DNA of 64,000 nt from CAZOZZ01 sp965262425 (GTDB lineage: Bacteria > Acidobacteriota > Terriglobia > 20CM-2-55-15): assembly GCA_965262425.1 (NCBI GenBank), contig OZ253536.1, positions 5,394,001 through 5,458,000 on the forward strand, in the 5' to 3' direction. Shown one piece after another: positions 24,978 to 32,996 of the stretch; position 1 is the stretch's first letter, and the number at the start of each line of letters is the position of its first letter. Both the position numbers and the translations under genes were made by a program. The notes under the pieces were generated by a model that worked only from the letters and a program-made list of their open reading frames with translations, was not told the DNA's origin and searched no databases.

Positions 24978-25993
24978 GATATAAATGCTCTCGCGTTCTC
25001 AATCTTGATGCCGATTGTATTCAAGATTCTCCTCATCGCCTGCGGATCGCCCAGCTCGTGAAACGACAGTTGACGCTCGAGGCAGGTCGCCACATAGCGT
25101 TTTTGCCGTTCGTAGCTCAATGGTGGATACTGAAGAGCATTCAGCCCCTCGACGCCGTCGACTTCGTGCATCGCGCCGCTTTCCGAATGCCAGCCCTCGC
25201 CTGTCGCAACGGTGGGCGCGCCAAACAGCAAGGATCTGAACAGCATGTTGCTGTTTATGCCAATCGTTATCGCCGCGCGACTCAACAAGTAGTCGCAGAC
25301 GCTTTCGTTCTCGGGGCCATTCTTGCTTCTGATGACGATGTGGTTTCCCCGCAATTCGTTCGGCACGCCCAAATCGACGTCCGAATCCAGGGGATGCGTC
25401 TTGCAGACTACAAAGAGCTGACCACGCGCCATGCTCAGGATTTTCCTCACGAGATGGCCGAAGTCGTCAACCTTGGAATCGTATCTGATGACCGAATCCT
25501 GCGGACGCTGGAGCGGAATGAAAACAAACGGCACCATCAAGAGCCGCAGCTCGCTCATCCTGGGGGGTGTCAAGCGTCTGCCTGCCAACGTCATCTGTTG
25601 AATCAGGCTATCCGCTTGCTCTATGAATGATCCCTTAAGATCGTGTCGATCTTCCTGTACCCACAGTTTTCTCCAACTCGAAGTCGCGTTTTCTCCCTGC
25701 GTATCAAAAACGACGCTCTGATAGTGCGGCGTGAAGCCGTAGTCCATGTAGACGGTTCGCAGACTCGAATTGTCGACGGCGTCGATCAGGTCCGTCTGCA
25801 TCGGGTAAAAACGCTGCCAGGTAAGCAGGCCCTCGAAGTCTCCACTTCCAATGGCTCCGATCAGTGCATCTCGCTGTGACATGTCGTTGCGCTGAAAGAA
25901 AACGCAATGATGGCCGATGGCCTTGAGTGAGGCCGTCACGTCGTCGAAGATGAACTTTTTGTTCTCCCCCCAGTCTGCGATAATCCATCTCAC
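24974..25993 (-). CDS. Capsule polysaccharide export/synthesis-like protein
   Basis: I chose GTG 25993 (VRWIIADWGENKKFIFDDVT) because the neighbouring gene ends at 26007; an upstream extension would overlap that gene by 107 bases. The 339-residue product shows LLMVPFVFIPLQRPQDSVIR, GQLFVVCKTHPLDSDVD and AAITIGINSNMLFRSLLFGA followed by PTVATGEGWHS. This is the pattern of capsule-biosynthesis proteins related to KpsS/KpsC (H-P near the middle, N-S...E-A-L-x-G-P-T-V). It would act on lipid-linked or nascent polysaccharide at the inner membrane. It overlaps the GT9-like gene. Confidence 0.65.
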   Translation of the reverse strand: MRWIIADWGENKKFIFDDVTASLKAIGHHCVFFQRNDMSQRDALIGAIGSGDFEGLLTWQRFYPMQTDLIDAVDNSSLRTVYMDYGFTPHYQSVVFDTQGENATSSWRKLWVQEDRHDLKGSFIEQADSLIQQMTLAGRRLTPPRMSELRLLMVPFVFIPLQRPQDSVIRYDSKVDDFGHLVRKILSMARGQLFVVCKTHPLDSDVDLGVPNELRGNHIVIRSKNGPENESVCDYLLSRAAITIGINSNMLFRSLLFGAPTVATGEGWHSESGAMHEVDGVEGLNALQYPPLSYERQKRYVATCLERQLSFHELGDPQAMRRILNTIGIKIENARAFIS

Positions 25994-26006
25994 ACGCTTG
26001 CACGCT

Positions 26007-26567
26007 TCAATCGAAGGCGATATGTTCGACGCCGGAAATATCCGGGCCCGAGACCTCGAAGCGCCACAAGTCCCCGTCCCAGCCATTGTCGAATTCGTAT
26101 TCCAAAACACCATCCTCGATGCGAGTCGGCGCGCCTACGATCTTCGAGAAATCGTCGACGCTGAAATTGATCGGATTCCACTCCTCCATCAGATCGGCGA
26201 ATACGACCGACATTCTCGCAGCAGTATCGAAGTCGATGTCGGGAGTGGCGTCTATCTTACCGCCGAACCGTGTGATCAAATCCAACAAACGAGGGTCTTC
26301 GTCCTCATCCGATTCGACATCGGCCATTCGGGTTCTTGAAAAGAAAGGCAAGACGAGCGGCCACAGGATCAAAAGCGCCAGGCTCTCAAGAATCTTCCTC
26401 GAACCCGCAATATCCCGCTTCAGCAAAGCCGCAATGAAAAAAAAGATCCCAAACGCCAGATAGCTCAAGAGCAAGGCGGACGTGCGGCTGAAGCCGAAGA
26501 GGGTCAGAGTGGCCAACAGGGAAAGGCCGAGAGCGTAGACTTTGAATTCGTAGCGTTGCGGATTCAT
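26007..26567 (-). CDS. Membrane protein of unknown function in glycan set
   Basis: The 186-residue protein has three hydrophobic spans in its first 85 residues (YALGLSLLATLTLFG, ALLLSYLAFGIFFFIAALL and LESLALLILWPLVLPFF), then an acidic linker (DVESDEDEDPRLLDL) and a soluble C-terminal domain ending FEVSGPDISGVEHIAFD. ATG start at 26567. No family recognised. It lies 13 bases before the capsule-type gene and 14 bases after the metalloprotease, so all are likely one transcript. Confidence 0.7.
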   Translation of the reverse strand: MNPQRYEFKVYALGLSLLATLTLFGFSRTSALLLSYLAFGIFFFIAALLKRDIAGSRKILESLALLILWPLVLPFFSRTRMADVESDEDEDPRLLDLITRFGGKIDATPDIDFDTAARMSVVFADLMEEWNPINFSVDDFSKIVGAPTRIEDGVLEYEFDNGWDGDLWRFEVSGPDISGVEHIAFD

Positions 26568-26580
26568 TTTCGATGACTCT

Positions 26581-28281
26581 CTAAGGTAACGTCAAAACGC
26601 TGTTTCGAATGAACCGTGTATCGGCGTTGTTGAGAGCCGCATACGGGCCAGCACGTTTGTTTCGGCTTGTGGCCTTGTCATTTCTGCCGCGCGAAGGATG
26701 GAGCAAAGAGGTTCTCGGGTCGCCGTCTCTGTGAGGAGAATTCCGAAGGACATGCATCATCTCGTGGGATATCGACAAGACCCACCTGGACTGTCCCATG
26801 ACGAGAAAGTTCTTGAAGTTTGTGTTACGTGTGCCGTTCTTGACAGCTGGATACGCCGTGGCTTTGATCGAGGACGCGGGGCGTTCCTCCTTGAACACTT
26901 TCTCCACATAGAAGATCGTGACCGTATTCGCTCCTGCGTTCTTCAAAGGGACCAATGCATTTTCGGAGTCGGTGGCGTTCGCCACGATACCTTCCGTTCG
27001 ACGGAAGCCCCGCAGCAGGGCTCCCGGAAGCGGCACTCCCACAGGGGCAGGCGGGGTTCCTACGCTGGTTCCGAGGTTCACGGTCGGATTCGCATTCAGT
27101 CGTATCGTCGCCTGGGCATAACGCTCGTTCAGTGTCAGAAGATCCGCGGCTACCTCGGCCGCCGAAGCTGCGGGAGTGCTTGTGGAGAACCACACCCTCG
27201 CTCCAATGGCATGAGCAGCGCTATTTGTCCCGCGAGCGCAGCCCGTGAGTTCGTTGTTTCCTTGGTTGATTCCGGTGTAGGAGATGATCTCTCTTCCGAT
27301 TAGAACGTTACCGGTAGGGTTGACGTTGGCCAGATTTCTCAGGCGGATCGTAGTCTGAGTCCGGTTGATCCTGCCTCGCAATCGGGTTCGCCCTGGAACG
27401 CTGAAGACGACTACCGCAACGTTCAAGGTTCGGATATCGTGCATCAAATGATTCGGGTGGACATTATTTCTGCCTGCTCCGGGACGGCTTGGCGGCCGAC
27501 CGATCCCGATGGAGATCTGGTCGCGGCAGTCGGGAGTTCGGGAATAACTCAAAACGACTTGCTCTCCCAGGACGCAGCGGACGGTTTGATCTCTCAACCT
27601 GCCATCATCCTCCTCATCGGTCACCAGCCGAATGAATTGTCCCCGATAGCGGTTTCGATTTCGTCTGTTCAGGGTATACGTGATGGCATCTCGACTACCG
27701 ACCTTTAGCGTCACGCGAACCGGACGAACCGCGTCGTCGTCCTCCACTTCCAGGCGAAACGCGTTCAGGTCGCGAGCCGTCCGCCTGAACGACGCGCTCG
27801 AGCCGCGTAAGGCGCCGTCATCGGAGACGTGGTTGCTGACGTTGAGGGCCTGGGTCGCTGGATCGATCCGGTTGTTCTGAGAATCAAGAAATCGCAGGGT
27901 GGCTGTGCAAGGGCTCGGGCTGATCGAGGGCGATGGGCTGACCGACGGAGACGGCTAAGGAGACGGCGAGGGACTGGGCGAGGGAGATGGCGAAGGCGAC
28001 ATCGACGGCGTCGGAGAGGGGCTTGGCGAAGGCATCGGGCTGGCCGATGGGCTCGGAGAGGGGCTGCCCGAGGGACTTGGAGAAAGGACTTCAACCGGAA
28101 ATTCCTCTTTCCGATGGCGGGAAGTCGTTTCCTCTCCTGGAGAATGTTCGGTTGTCGTTCCTGACCCGCGCCCCGATCCCGGTACCTGCTCTCGACCTGC
28201 CTCATTTTCCGCCTGCTCGCTTTGCAAGTGCAGCGGCGTTTCTTTCTCAGGAAATTGCGGCTTGTCGGATTCCCTGTTCAT
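26581..28281 (-). pseudogene. Ser-Pro-linker zinc metalloprotease split by in-frame TAG
   Basis: The first part (ATG 28281) is a polar, charged segment followed by a Ser-Pro tract (SPSPSASPMPSPSPSPTPSM). TAG at 27957-27955 interrupts it, and the same frame runs on as PSPSVSPSPSISPSP, then TATLRFLDSQNNRIDPATQA and a long beta-rich region to about 26830. The C-terminal domain holds HEMMH followed by a His seven residues on (LSISHEMMHVLRNSPHRDGD), a zincin active site with a probable third zinc ligand. Without the TAG it would be 566 residues. From GTG 27747 a 388-residue protein could still be made. No signal peptide is evident at 28281. Either a decayed gene or a sequence error. Confidence 0.65.
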
Positions 28282-28588
28282 GACATGAAAACTGTAAAAG
28301 CTTCGCAGCCTGAACTCGCGTCGTCTTCGAGCCGGAGCAATACAAGATCATCCTGGACCTGCCAATCCTGCAGTCCCTTGTAAGAGTAGAATTCTAACCC
28401 AACGAAATTCAGAAGCAGGAGGAAAAACGATCTGGGGCGAAACGGGGCGGGAAAGGCCTCTTAGCCGCCGATGTGCCGGCCATGTTTTAGCTCTGATCAA
28501 GACAGGTGCGATCCAAGCTTTCGCGACCGCCCCCGGACTCACTGGCGTCACGAGCCGTTTCTCTATCTCCCTCACAGTTACTTTGGTC
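28282..28588. other. Intergenic stretch between metalloprotease and FkbM gene
   Basis: 307 bases with no recognisable gene, hairpin or repeat. It must hold the promoter of the minus-strand metalloprotease set if that set is transcribed separately from the FkbM gene. Confidence 0.4.
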
Positions 28589-29824
28589 TCACGAATCCCG
28601 TCGATGTGCCGTCTGGCAGTAGATCAGATTGGAATACCAGTTTCCGCTGACGTGTGTTCTTCGAAACAACTCATAGCCAAACTTCTCGAAGAATTCATTC
28701 CTCTCGTGAACTGGAACCAAACCACACTCTGTCACAATTATGCCAGGCCTGTAGTCGCTCGTTTCGAACAGGTTTTCCAGAATCAGAGAATCCATCCCTT
28801 CGGCGTCAATCGACAAATAATCGAAGTCCTCAGGAACCAGATACTCGCTCAGAATATCCTTCAAGGGTCTGACTCTCAGTTGCCGGATGTTCCCTGTTCT
28901 GTGCTCTACATCCCAAGTCGGTAGAAAACTACTGCTTCCGCTATTCTTGTTTTCATGGAAATCCATCTGGCAGTCCTTGTCGCCTACTCCACAAATGACG
29001 ATCTCAACGTCCATACCCGCAAAATCTCTTTTGAGCCAGTCTTCCTTTTCAGGATCTGCATCAATCAATATTCCACTCCATCCTTCGTTCAAGATAGACC
29101 AGGTATTCGATTGCTCCTTCTGGCAGGCTCCCACGTCTACTAAGAACCGGTTACGAGGAGACTGGGACTGAAAGTATTCCCAGACCACCAGATCTTCTTT
29201 ATCCTGCGAAAACGACTCTATGCCGCCATCCGCAACCTGCTCGAACATCAGGTTGCCACCAACCTTCAGAATGCAGGTGTAACCGTACTTCTCAAATACG
29301 CTATCCGCGTCTTTGTATGAGGCATCCTCCGTGACAATCAGTTTGGGTCTGTATGCACCGTCTCGCAAAAAGCTCGTCATAATCGATTCGTCCATTCCCT
29401 CGGCGTCTATGCTGAGAAAGTCGAAATCGCAAGGAACATCGCACGAGTCTAAGACATCCTGCAATGTCATTGTTGCTATCGTCACTGACCATTCAGCCCG
29501 GCTTTGGGGCTGCCAGTCCTTCTTCAGGGAACAGTGTTCGTCAACCATGTGCATGTGAATTTCGCCCATACCAGGCGATTCCCCAACTATCCCTACACAG
29601 ACGACCCGAATGTCCAATCCGTGGAAGTCGCGAACTATCGTGTTTACCCTGAGTGGATTCGCATCGATCAACAAGCCAGACCATCCACCATTCAACAGAG
29701 CCATTGTGTTTGAACTCTGTCCACCGAAAGCGCCTACATCTACCAAGTACCGATGCCGTGGATGGTGATTTGTGAAGTAATTCAGGATGCTGGCCTGCTC
29801 ACCATTTTGACTGTAATCCCTCAC
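28589..29824 (-). CDS. Tandem FkbM-family methyltransferase
   Basis: The 411-residue protein contains two copies of the same domain. Residues 1-200 have RYLVDVGAFGGQSSNTMALL, WSGLLIDANP and FDFLSIDAEGMDESIM. Residues 205-405 have RFLVDVGACQKEQSNTWSIL, WSGILIDADP and FDYLSIDAEGMDSLIL. Each has a DVGA SAM-binding loop, the acidic IDA(N/D)P after strand 2 and the DAEG motif of FkbM enzymes, which O-methylate sugars. Both copies keep all landmarks. The start is GTG 29824 behind GGGAGAA. A double FkbM polypeptide is unusual. It would modify the glycan made by the adjacent genes. Confidence 0.88.
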   Translation of the reverse strand: MRDYSQNGEQASILNYFTNHHPRHRYLVDVGAFGGQSSNTMALLNGGWSGLLIDANPLRVNTIVRDFHGLDIRVVCVGIVGESPGMGEIHMHMVDEHCSLKKDWQPQSRAEWSVTIATMTLQDVLDSCDVPCDFDFLSIDAEGMDESIMTSFLRDGAYRPKLIVTEDASYKDADSVFEKYGYTCILKVGGNLMFEQVADGGIESFSQDKEDLVVWEYFQSQSPRNRFLVDVGACQKEQSNTWSILNEGWSGILIDADPEKEDWLKRDFAGMDVEIVICGVGDKDCQMDFHENKNSGSSSFLPTWDVEHRTGNIRQLRVRPLKDILSEYLVPEDFDYLSIDAEGMDSLILENLFETSDYRPGIIVTECGLVPVHERNEFFEKFGYELFRRTHVSGNWYSNLIYCQTAHRRDS

Positions 29825-29889
29825 AAGAATTCTCCCTGTGCCTCGAATGTCTAAACGCAGTTAGGTATTATCCAGTTCCCGGCCTTCCA

Positions 29890-30031
29890 TTGGACTTGCC
29901 TGTTCGCCGGGCACCCGTCGCGATTCCCCTTCCATGTCGTCTACATCGATCGTGACGACGTCATCCGGGTTCTTGCATTCGCACATGACCGGCGGTCGCC
30001 AGATCACTGGCACTCGCGGGCGTCGCAATGA
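29890..30031 (+). pseudogene. C-terminal remnant of ParE/RelE-family toxin
   Basis: The plus-strand frame ending TGA 30029-30031 reads GHPSRFPFHVVYIDRDDVIR, VLAFAHDRRSPDHWHSR. 'FP.h.vy...d.i.VlA.aH.RR.P..W..R' is the C-terminal signature of ParE toxins. The N-terminal half is missing and no antitoxin is next to it. Confidence 0.5.
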
Positions 30032-30098
30032 GTGGTCGGTCCGTCAGCCCAACAACAATTTACAGAACTGTAACTACAGAAAATAGAAAATAGGAGTT

Positions 30099-30260
30099 TC
30101 ACGCCAACGAATTAGTGAGGCGGCGCTCGCGTGGCGCAGCAAACGATAAGCAGGTGCGAATGTCTTCGCGGGTCAGAGACGGAAAGTCGGCAAGGATCTG
30201 GTCTTCGCTCATACCACCGCGCGCCTGCTTCAACCACCCTGGAGGCCGTTGTTTCCGAGT
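30099..30260 (-). pseudogene. C-terminal remnant of DUF433 antitoxin
   Basis: Reads GGMSEDQILADFPSLTREDI, RTCLSFAAPRERRL, matching the second half of DUF433 proteins and closely parallel to the intact copy at 31757 (SGMTEEEILRDFPDLEPGDI). The first half is unrecognisable and the 317-bp element starts 55 bases upstream. Confidence 0.5.
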
Positions 30261-30315
30261 CCCTCTCGGACCATTCCCCTCCTTTGATCCCTGGCTTGAC
30301 TCTGAAAGAAAAATC

Positions 30316-30632
30316 GGGTCTTCCGCAGAATTTGTGGGTAAAACCGTCTTCCATCGCCGCTTGAGGAGACCACGGTGCTCGCCAAGCCTCAAGGCTTCCC
30401 TCGCAAGCTCGGCGGCTGCGCCGGCCTTGACCCTCGGCTGCGCTCCGCGGTGTCGGCTGGTGTGGGCGATGGGGAACGGGGCCTCCGGCGGGGGCTCCGG
30501 GCACCGGGTGTAGGCGTCCGACCGAAGTGGGTACTGGAATATTCGCCGTCGAACAAAAGAATAAGGTACTTTGTTTCAATTACTTATGTGCGCACAGGCC
30601 TTTGGACTGCCCACAAATTCTGCGGAGGAGGC
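30316..30632 (+). mobile_element. 317-bp ISL3-related MITE, copy A
   Basis: The ends are GGGTCTTCCGCAGAATTTGT at the left and, inward from the right, GCCTCCTCCGCAGAATTTGT. The outer bases follow the ISL3 ends at 20830 and 22355. The body appears identical to copies B and C. Unlike them it has no direct target repeat: the left flank is GAAAAATC, the right flank CATTTTTC. Frames of 75-100 codons exist on both strands but are not gene-like. Confidence 0.88.
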
Positions 30633-30821
30633 CATTTTTCTTACAACCTAAGAGCCACAAAAGTGAATCAAAGCACAGAAACAAAAACATATAAAAGAAT
30701 ACAAAGCAAAGGCCGAGGATGGGCCTTCTCCCAGCATGACTTCGCTCTTCCGGGAAGCCGATCGTCCATTGATCTCCCCTACACCGTCTCCTTCAGAAAG
30801 GCGTGATCTGCCGGGTCATTC

Positions 30822-31266
30822 GTGGCATCTACGACTACCCCCCCGATTGAGCTCCTCGGCCGCCAGCCAGGCCCGGAACTCGAGAGGTGGCCCGGGCACT
30901 CGCGCGCCGCGGAACGAACGTTCTGGGGAAAGGCGACGATTCTTCATCAGGAAGCGCACCGTGAAGGCGCGACCCCGTCGCGATATTCACGGCATTATTA
31001 CGACACCGACAAACTCGCCACGAGCCCCGTCCGGCAGGACGTGGGGCTGCTCCAATAAGTCGTGGAGTTCAAACAGCGCTTTTATCCCTGCGGCTGGGCT
31101 CGCTACGAAGACGCCAAGCCGGGAACGTTTCGGCAACGTCGCGCACTTTCCCGGCCTCCAGCGCGATTATCGACAGATGGGTATGATGATCTTCGGAGAC
31201 CCACCCGATTTCAAAACGGTTCTGGACGCCGTTAACGGGTTGGAAGAAGAAGCCAACGACGGATGA
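30822..31266 (+). pseudogene. C-terminal half of a second AbiEii-type toxin gene
   Basis: ERTFWGKATILHQEAHREGA, SRYSRHYYDTDKLA and PVRQDVGLLQ are followed by an in-frame TAA near 31056, then VVEFKQRFYPCGWARYEDAK PGTFR. After a frameshift it continues LQRDYRQMGMMIFGDPPDFK and ends TVLDAVNGLEEEANDG at TGA 31264-31266. This series (RTFWEKATILH.E.HR, RHYYD, FKQRFYPCGWARYD, DY..M..MIFG.PP.F) is the C-terminal region of nucleotidyltransferase AbiEii/AbiGii-type proteins. The catalytic N-terminal half is gone. It is unrelated in sequence to the small AbiEii at 17170. Confidence 0.6.
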
Positions 31267-31313
31267 GAGGTCGAAAGTCACGAACAGACGAGACGCGCTT
31301 CCGGGGACGAGTA

Positions 31314-31760
31314 CTACTTCAATGCGACCTTGGAAAACTCTTTCGAATTTCCCGCTTTCCCACTGGAATTCCTGTCCGGCGCGGTCTGGTTGAGGACCGA
31401 GTAGTTGCGCTTCGGGAGGCGTTGAGCTGGCTGCAGGAGCGCCAGGAACGTTGCATGTTCGCTCCGTTCGAACTCCAGAATCTCTGCTCGCCGATCCAGC
31501 AGCGATCTCACACTGGTCGTGGAACAGTTGCCCCTGCGAATCCAAACTACCTTCGGCGGGTGGCCGAACAAGAAACTGAGCTGACGAAAATCGGAGTCTT
31601 TCGAAACGATCGTGAACCCATGTTCTCTGGCGTGATTCCAGACCGCTTCGTCCATCGACCGTTCCAAGCCAATGCCTCGGACATGCGCGGACCCCGGGAA
31701 GTCACCTGACAGGTCCGCGACCAGGCTTGGGCTCAAGTTCTGGTCAAACAGCAGCTTCAC
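31314..31760 (-). CDS. DUF5615 PIN-like toxin
   Basis: The 148-residue protein begins KLLFDQNLSPSLVADLSGDF, then HVRGIGLERSMDEAVWNHAR, FTIVSKDSDFRQLSFLFGHP and PPKVVWIRRGNCSTTSVRSL. The acidic residues in LLFDQN and SKDSDF are those expected of the PIN-like RNase fold of DUF5615. The start GTG 31760 overlaps the antitoxin stop (GTGA). The family usually ends soon after the last helix; here about 35 extra residues (RLPKRNYSVLNQTAPDRNSS) follow and may come from a 3' frameshift. It pairs with the DUF433 protein. Confidence 0.75.
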   Translation of the reverse strand: MKLLFDQNLSPSLVADLSGDFPGSAHVRGIGLERSMDEAVWNHAREHGFTIVSKDSDFRQLSFLFGHPPKVVWIRRGNCSTTSVRSLLDRRAEILEFERSEHATFLALLQPAQRLPKRNYSVLNQTAPDRNSSGKAGNSKEFSKVALK

Positions 31761-31984
31761 TCGGGCGGAAGCGACACGAGCTTGCGCTCTCGGTCAGCGG
31801 CGAATTCAAGGCAGGCTCGGATGTCCCCCGGTTCGAGATCGGGAAAGTCCCGCAAGATCTCCTCTTCAGTCATGCCTGATGCGAGGTAGTCCAATACGTC
31901 ATACACCGTGATACGCAGGCCCCGAACACACGGCTTTCCACCCCTCTTGCCAGCCTCGATCGTTATGATGTCCTTGTATCCCAT
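31757..31984 (-). CDS. DUF433 antitoxin
   Basis: The 75-residue protein reads ITIEAGKRGGKPCVRGLRIT, VYDVLDYLASGMTEEEILRD, FPDLEPGDIRACLEFAADRE. This is a complete DUF433 domain (G.PC.RG.RI...DVL..LA.GM...EIL.DFP.L...DI...L.FA). DUF433 proteins are the DNA-binding antitoxins of DUF5615 toxins. It overlaps the toxin gene by four bases. It is one of the few toxin-antitoxin pairs in the window that look whole. Confidence 0.82.
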   Translation of the reverse strand: MGYKDIITIEAGKRGGKPCVRGLRITVYDVLDYLASGMTEEEILRDFPDLEPGDIRACLEFAADRERKLVSLPPE

Positions 31985-32004
31985 CCCAACTCAATCTACT
32001 GATT

Positions 32005-32288
32005 CTAGTTACTCGAATCAAGAAACATGTCGGGTCCGTCCAACTTAACTCGCTCGACGATTGCAACAGCATGGCGGGCCGACCCTGGCCACCCGTCAGG
32101 AATGATCACAGTGTTTGGAGTTGCCCAATCGGTCCTGGGTTTAGCTACCAGCCCCCAGCCCCCGATCAGATCTGCGGTCTGGACTTGGTTGGCGGGGTCT
32201 ACCCCTACCTTGTCCTGAGAGCTTGCGTTTGTGACGAGGAAGAACACGGCAGCGAGCGGACAACAGAGAGGCCGACAGTAATCTTCAT
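32005..32288 (-). pseudogene. Small secreted protein with frameshift in signal peptide
   Basis: From ATG 32288 the frame gives MKITVGLSVV and closes soon. Shifting frame gives PLAAVFFLVTNASSQDKVGV, then LIGGWGLVAKPRTDWATPNT and ARHAVAIVERVKLDGPDMFL before the TAG. The pieces join into a signal peptide (cleavage near ASSQD) plus a 70-residue domain. No family recognised. The 32293-32531 stretch to its right holds nothing I can assign. Confidence 0.4.
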
Positions 32289-32531
32289 GACTTGCACCCC
32301 TATCGAGAAGGAAGGACCTCTGCTCTACGTGCTGGCCCTGTGAGCACGACCCATCATCTGCGGGCGTATCACCAGACACGTCAATCGGACAGCGCCACCT
32401 AACGTCTGAGCTAACCAGCCGCCGATCAACCAGGACTGAAAGGCCCGGCGAATTCGGCGGTCCGAGTTGAGCGATTTGTCGGGCGACTTGGAGGTTGGAA
32501 CGAACACCGTCGGATTCGGCCCGAAGAACCC

Positions 32532-32893
32532 TCAGCTTACCGCCGCGATCTGAACCTCTGCGTCGTTCAGGAAGCATGTCTTCGTAAACAGCGTGAGATC
32601 GAGAGGATTCGGTAGCCGGACGTTCTCAAGGCCCGGACAGGAGTTCGCCGACAAGTCGTAAGACCGATCGATTTGGGAGATGAACACGATGATGAGTCCG
32701 CGGTCGCTCGCGAATCTGTTCAGCGCGCGGACCTGGGACATAAGTTCCGGGTTCTCCCGTTTCTGATCAAGAAGCTGCAAGTAGTCGACGACCACTATGG
32801 TTCTTCGCGGCGCAGTCTCCAGATGCCTGATGATGTATTCAGCGCTGATAGTGTTTGAGTTGTCGAACGCAAATTTGTTCTCGAAGTCCTCGG
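32532..32893 (-). pseudogene. C-terminal part of DnaB-like helicase, cut by IS21
   Basis: Reads EDFENKFAFDNSNTISAEYI, RRTIVVVDYLQLLDQKRENP (the Walker B type IVVVDYLQLLD), LNRFASDRGLIIVFISQIDR and LPNPLDLTLFTKTCFLNDAE to TGA 32534-32532. This is the second half of the RecA fold of small DnaB-like helicase proteins. The other part lies beyond the IS21 element at 35463. Confidence 0.65.
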
Positions 32894-32996
32894 GGGTCAC
32901 CCAAAAGCGGCCAATGAGGGTCACCTGAAAACCGGCCAACGGAACTGAGGCCCGGGACATTGACAACGGCGGTAAGCCGAATAGGCTTCCGCCGGT

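Noticed and set aside
30316..30632. 75-100 codon open frames on both strands inside the 317-bp elements
   Set aside because: They are low-complexity Arg/Gly/Pro frames, run into different flanks in each copy, and have no ribosome binding site.
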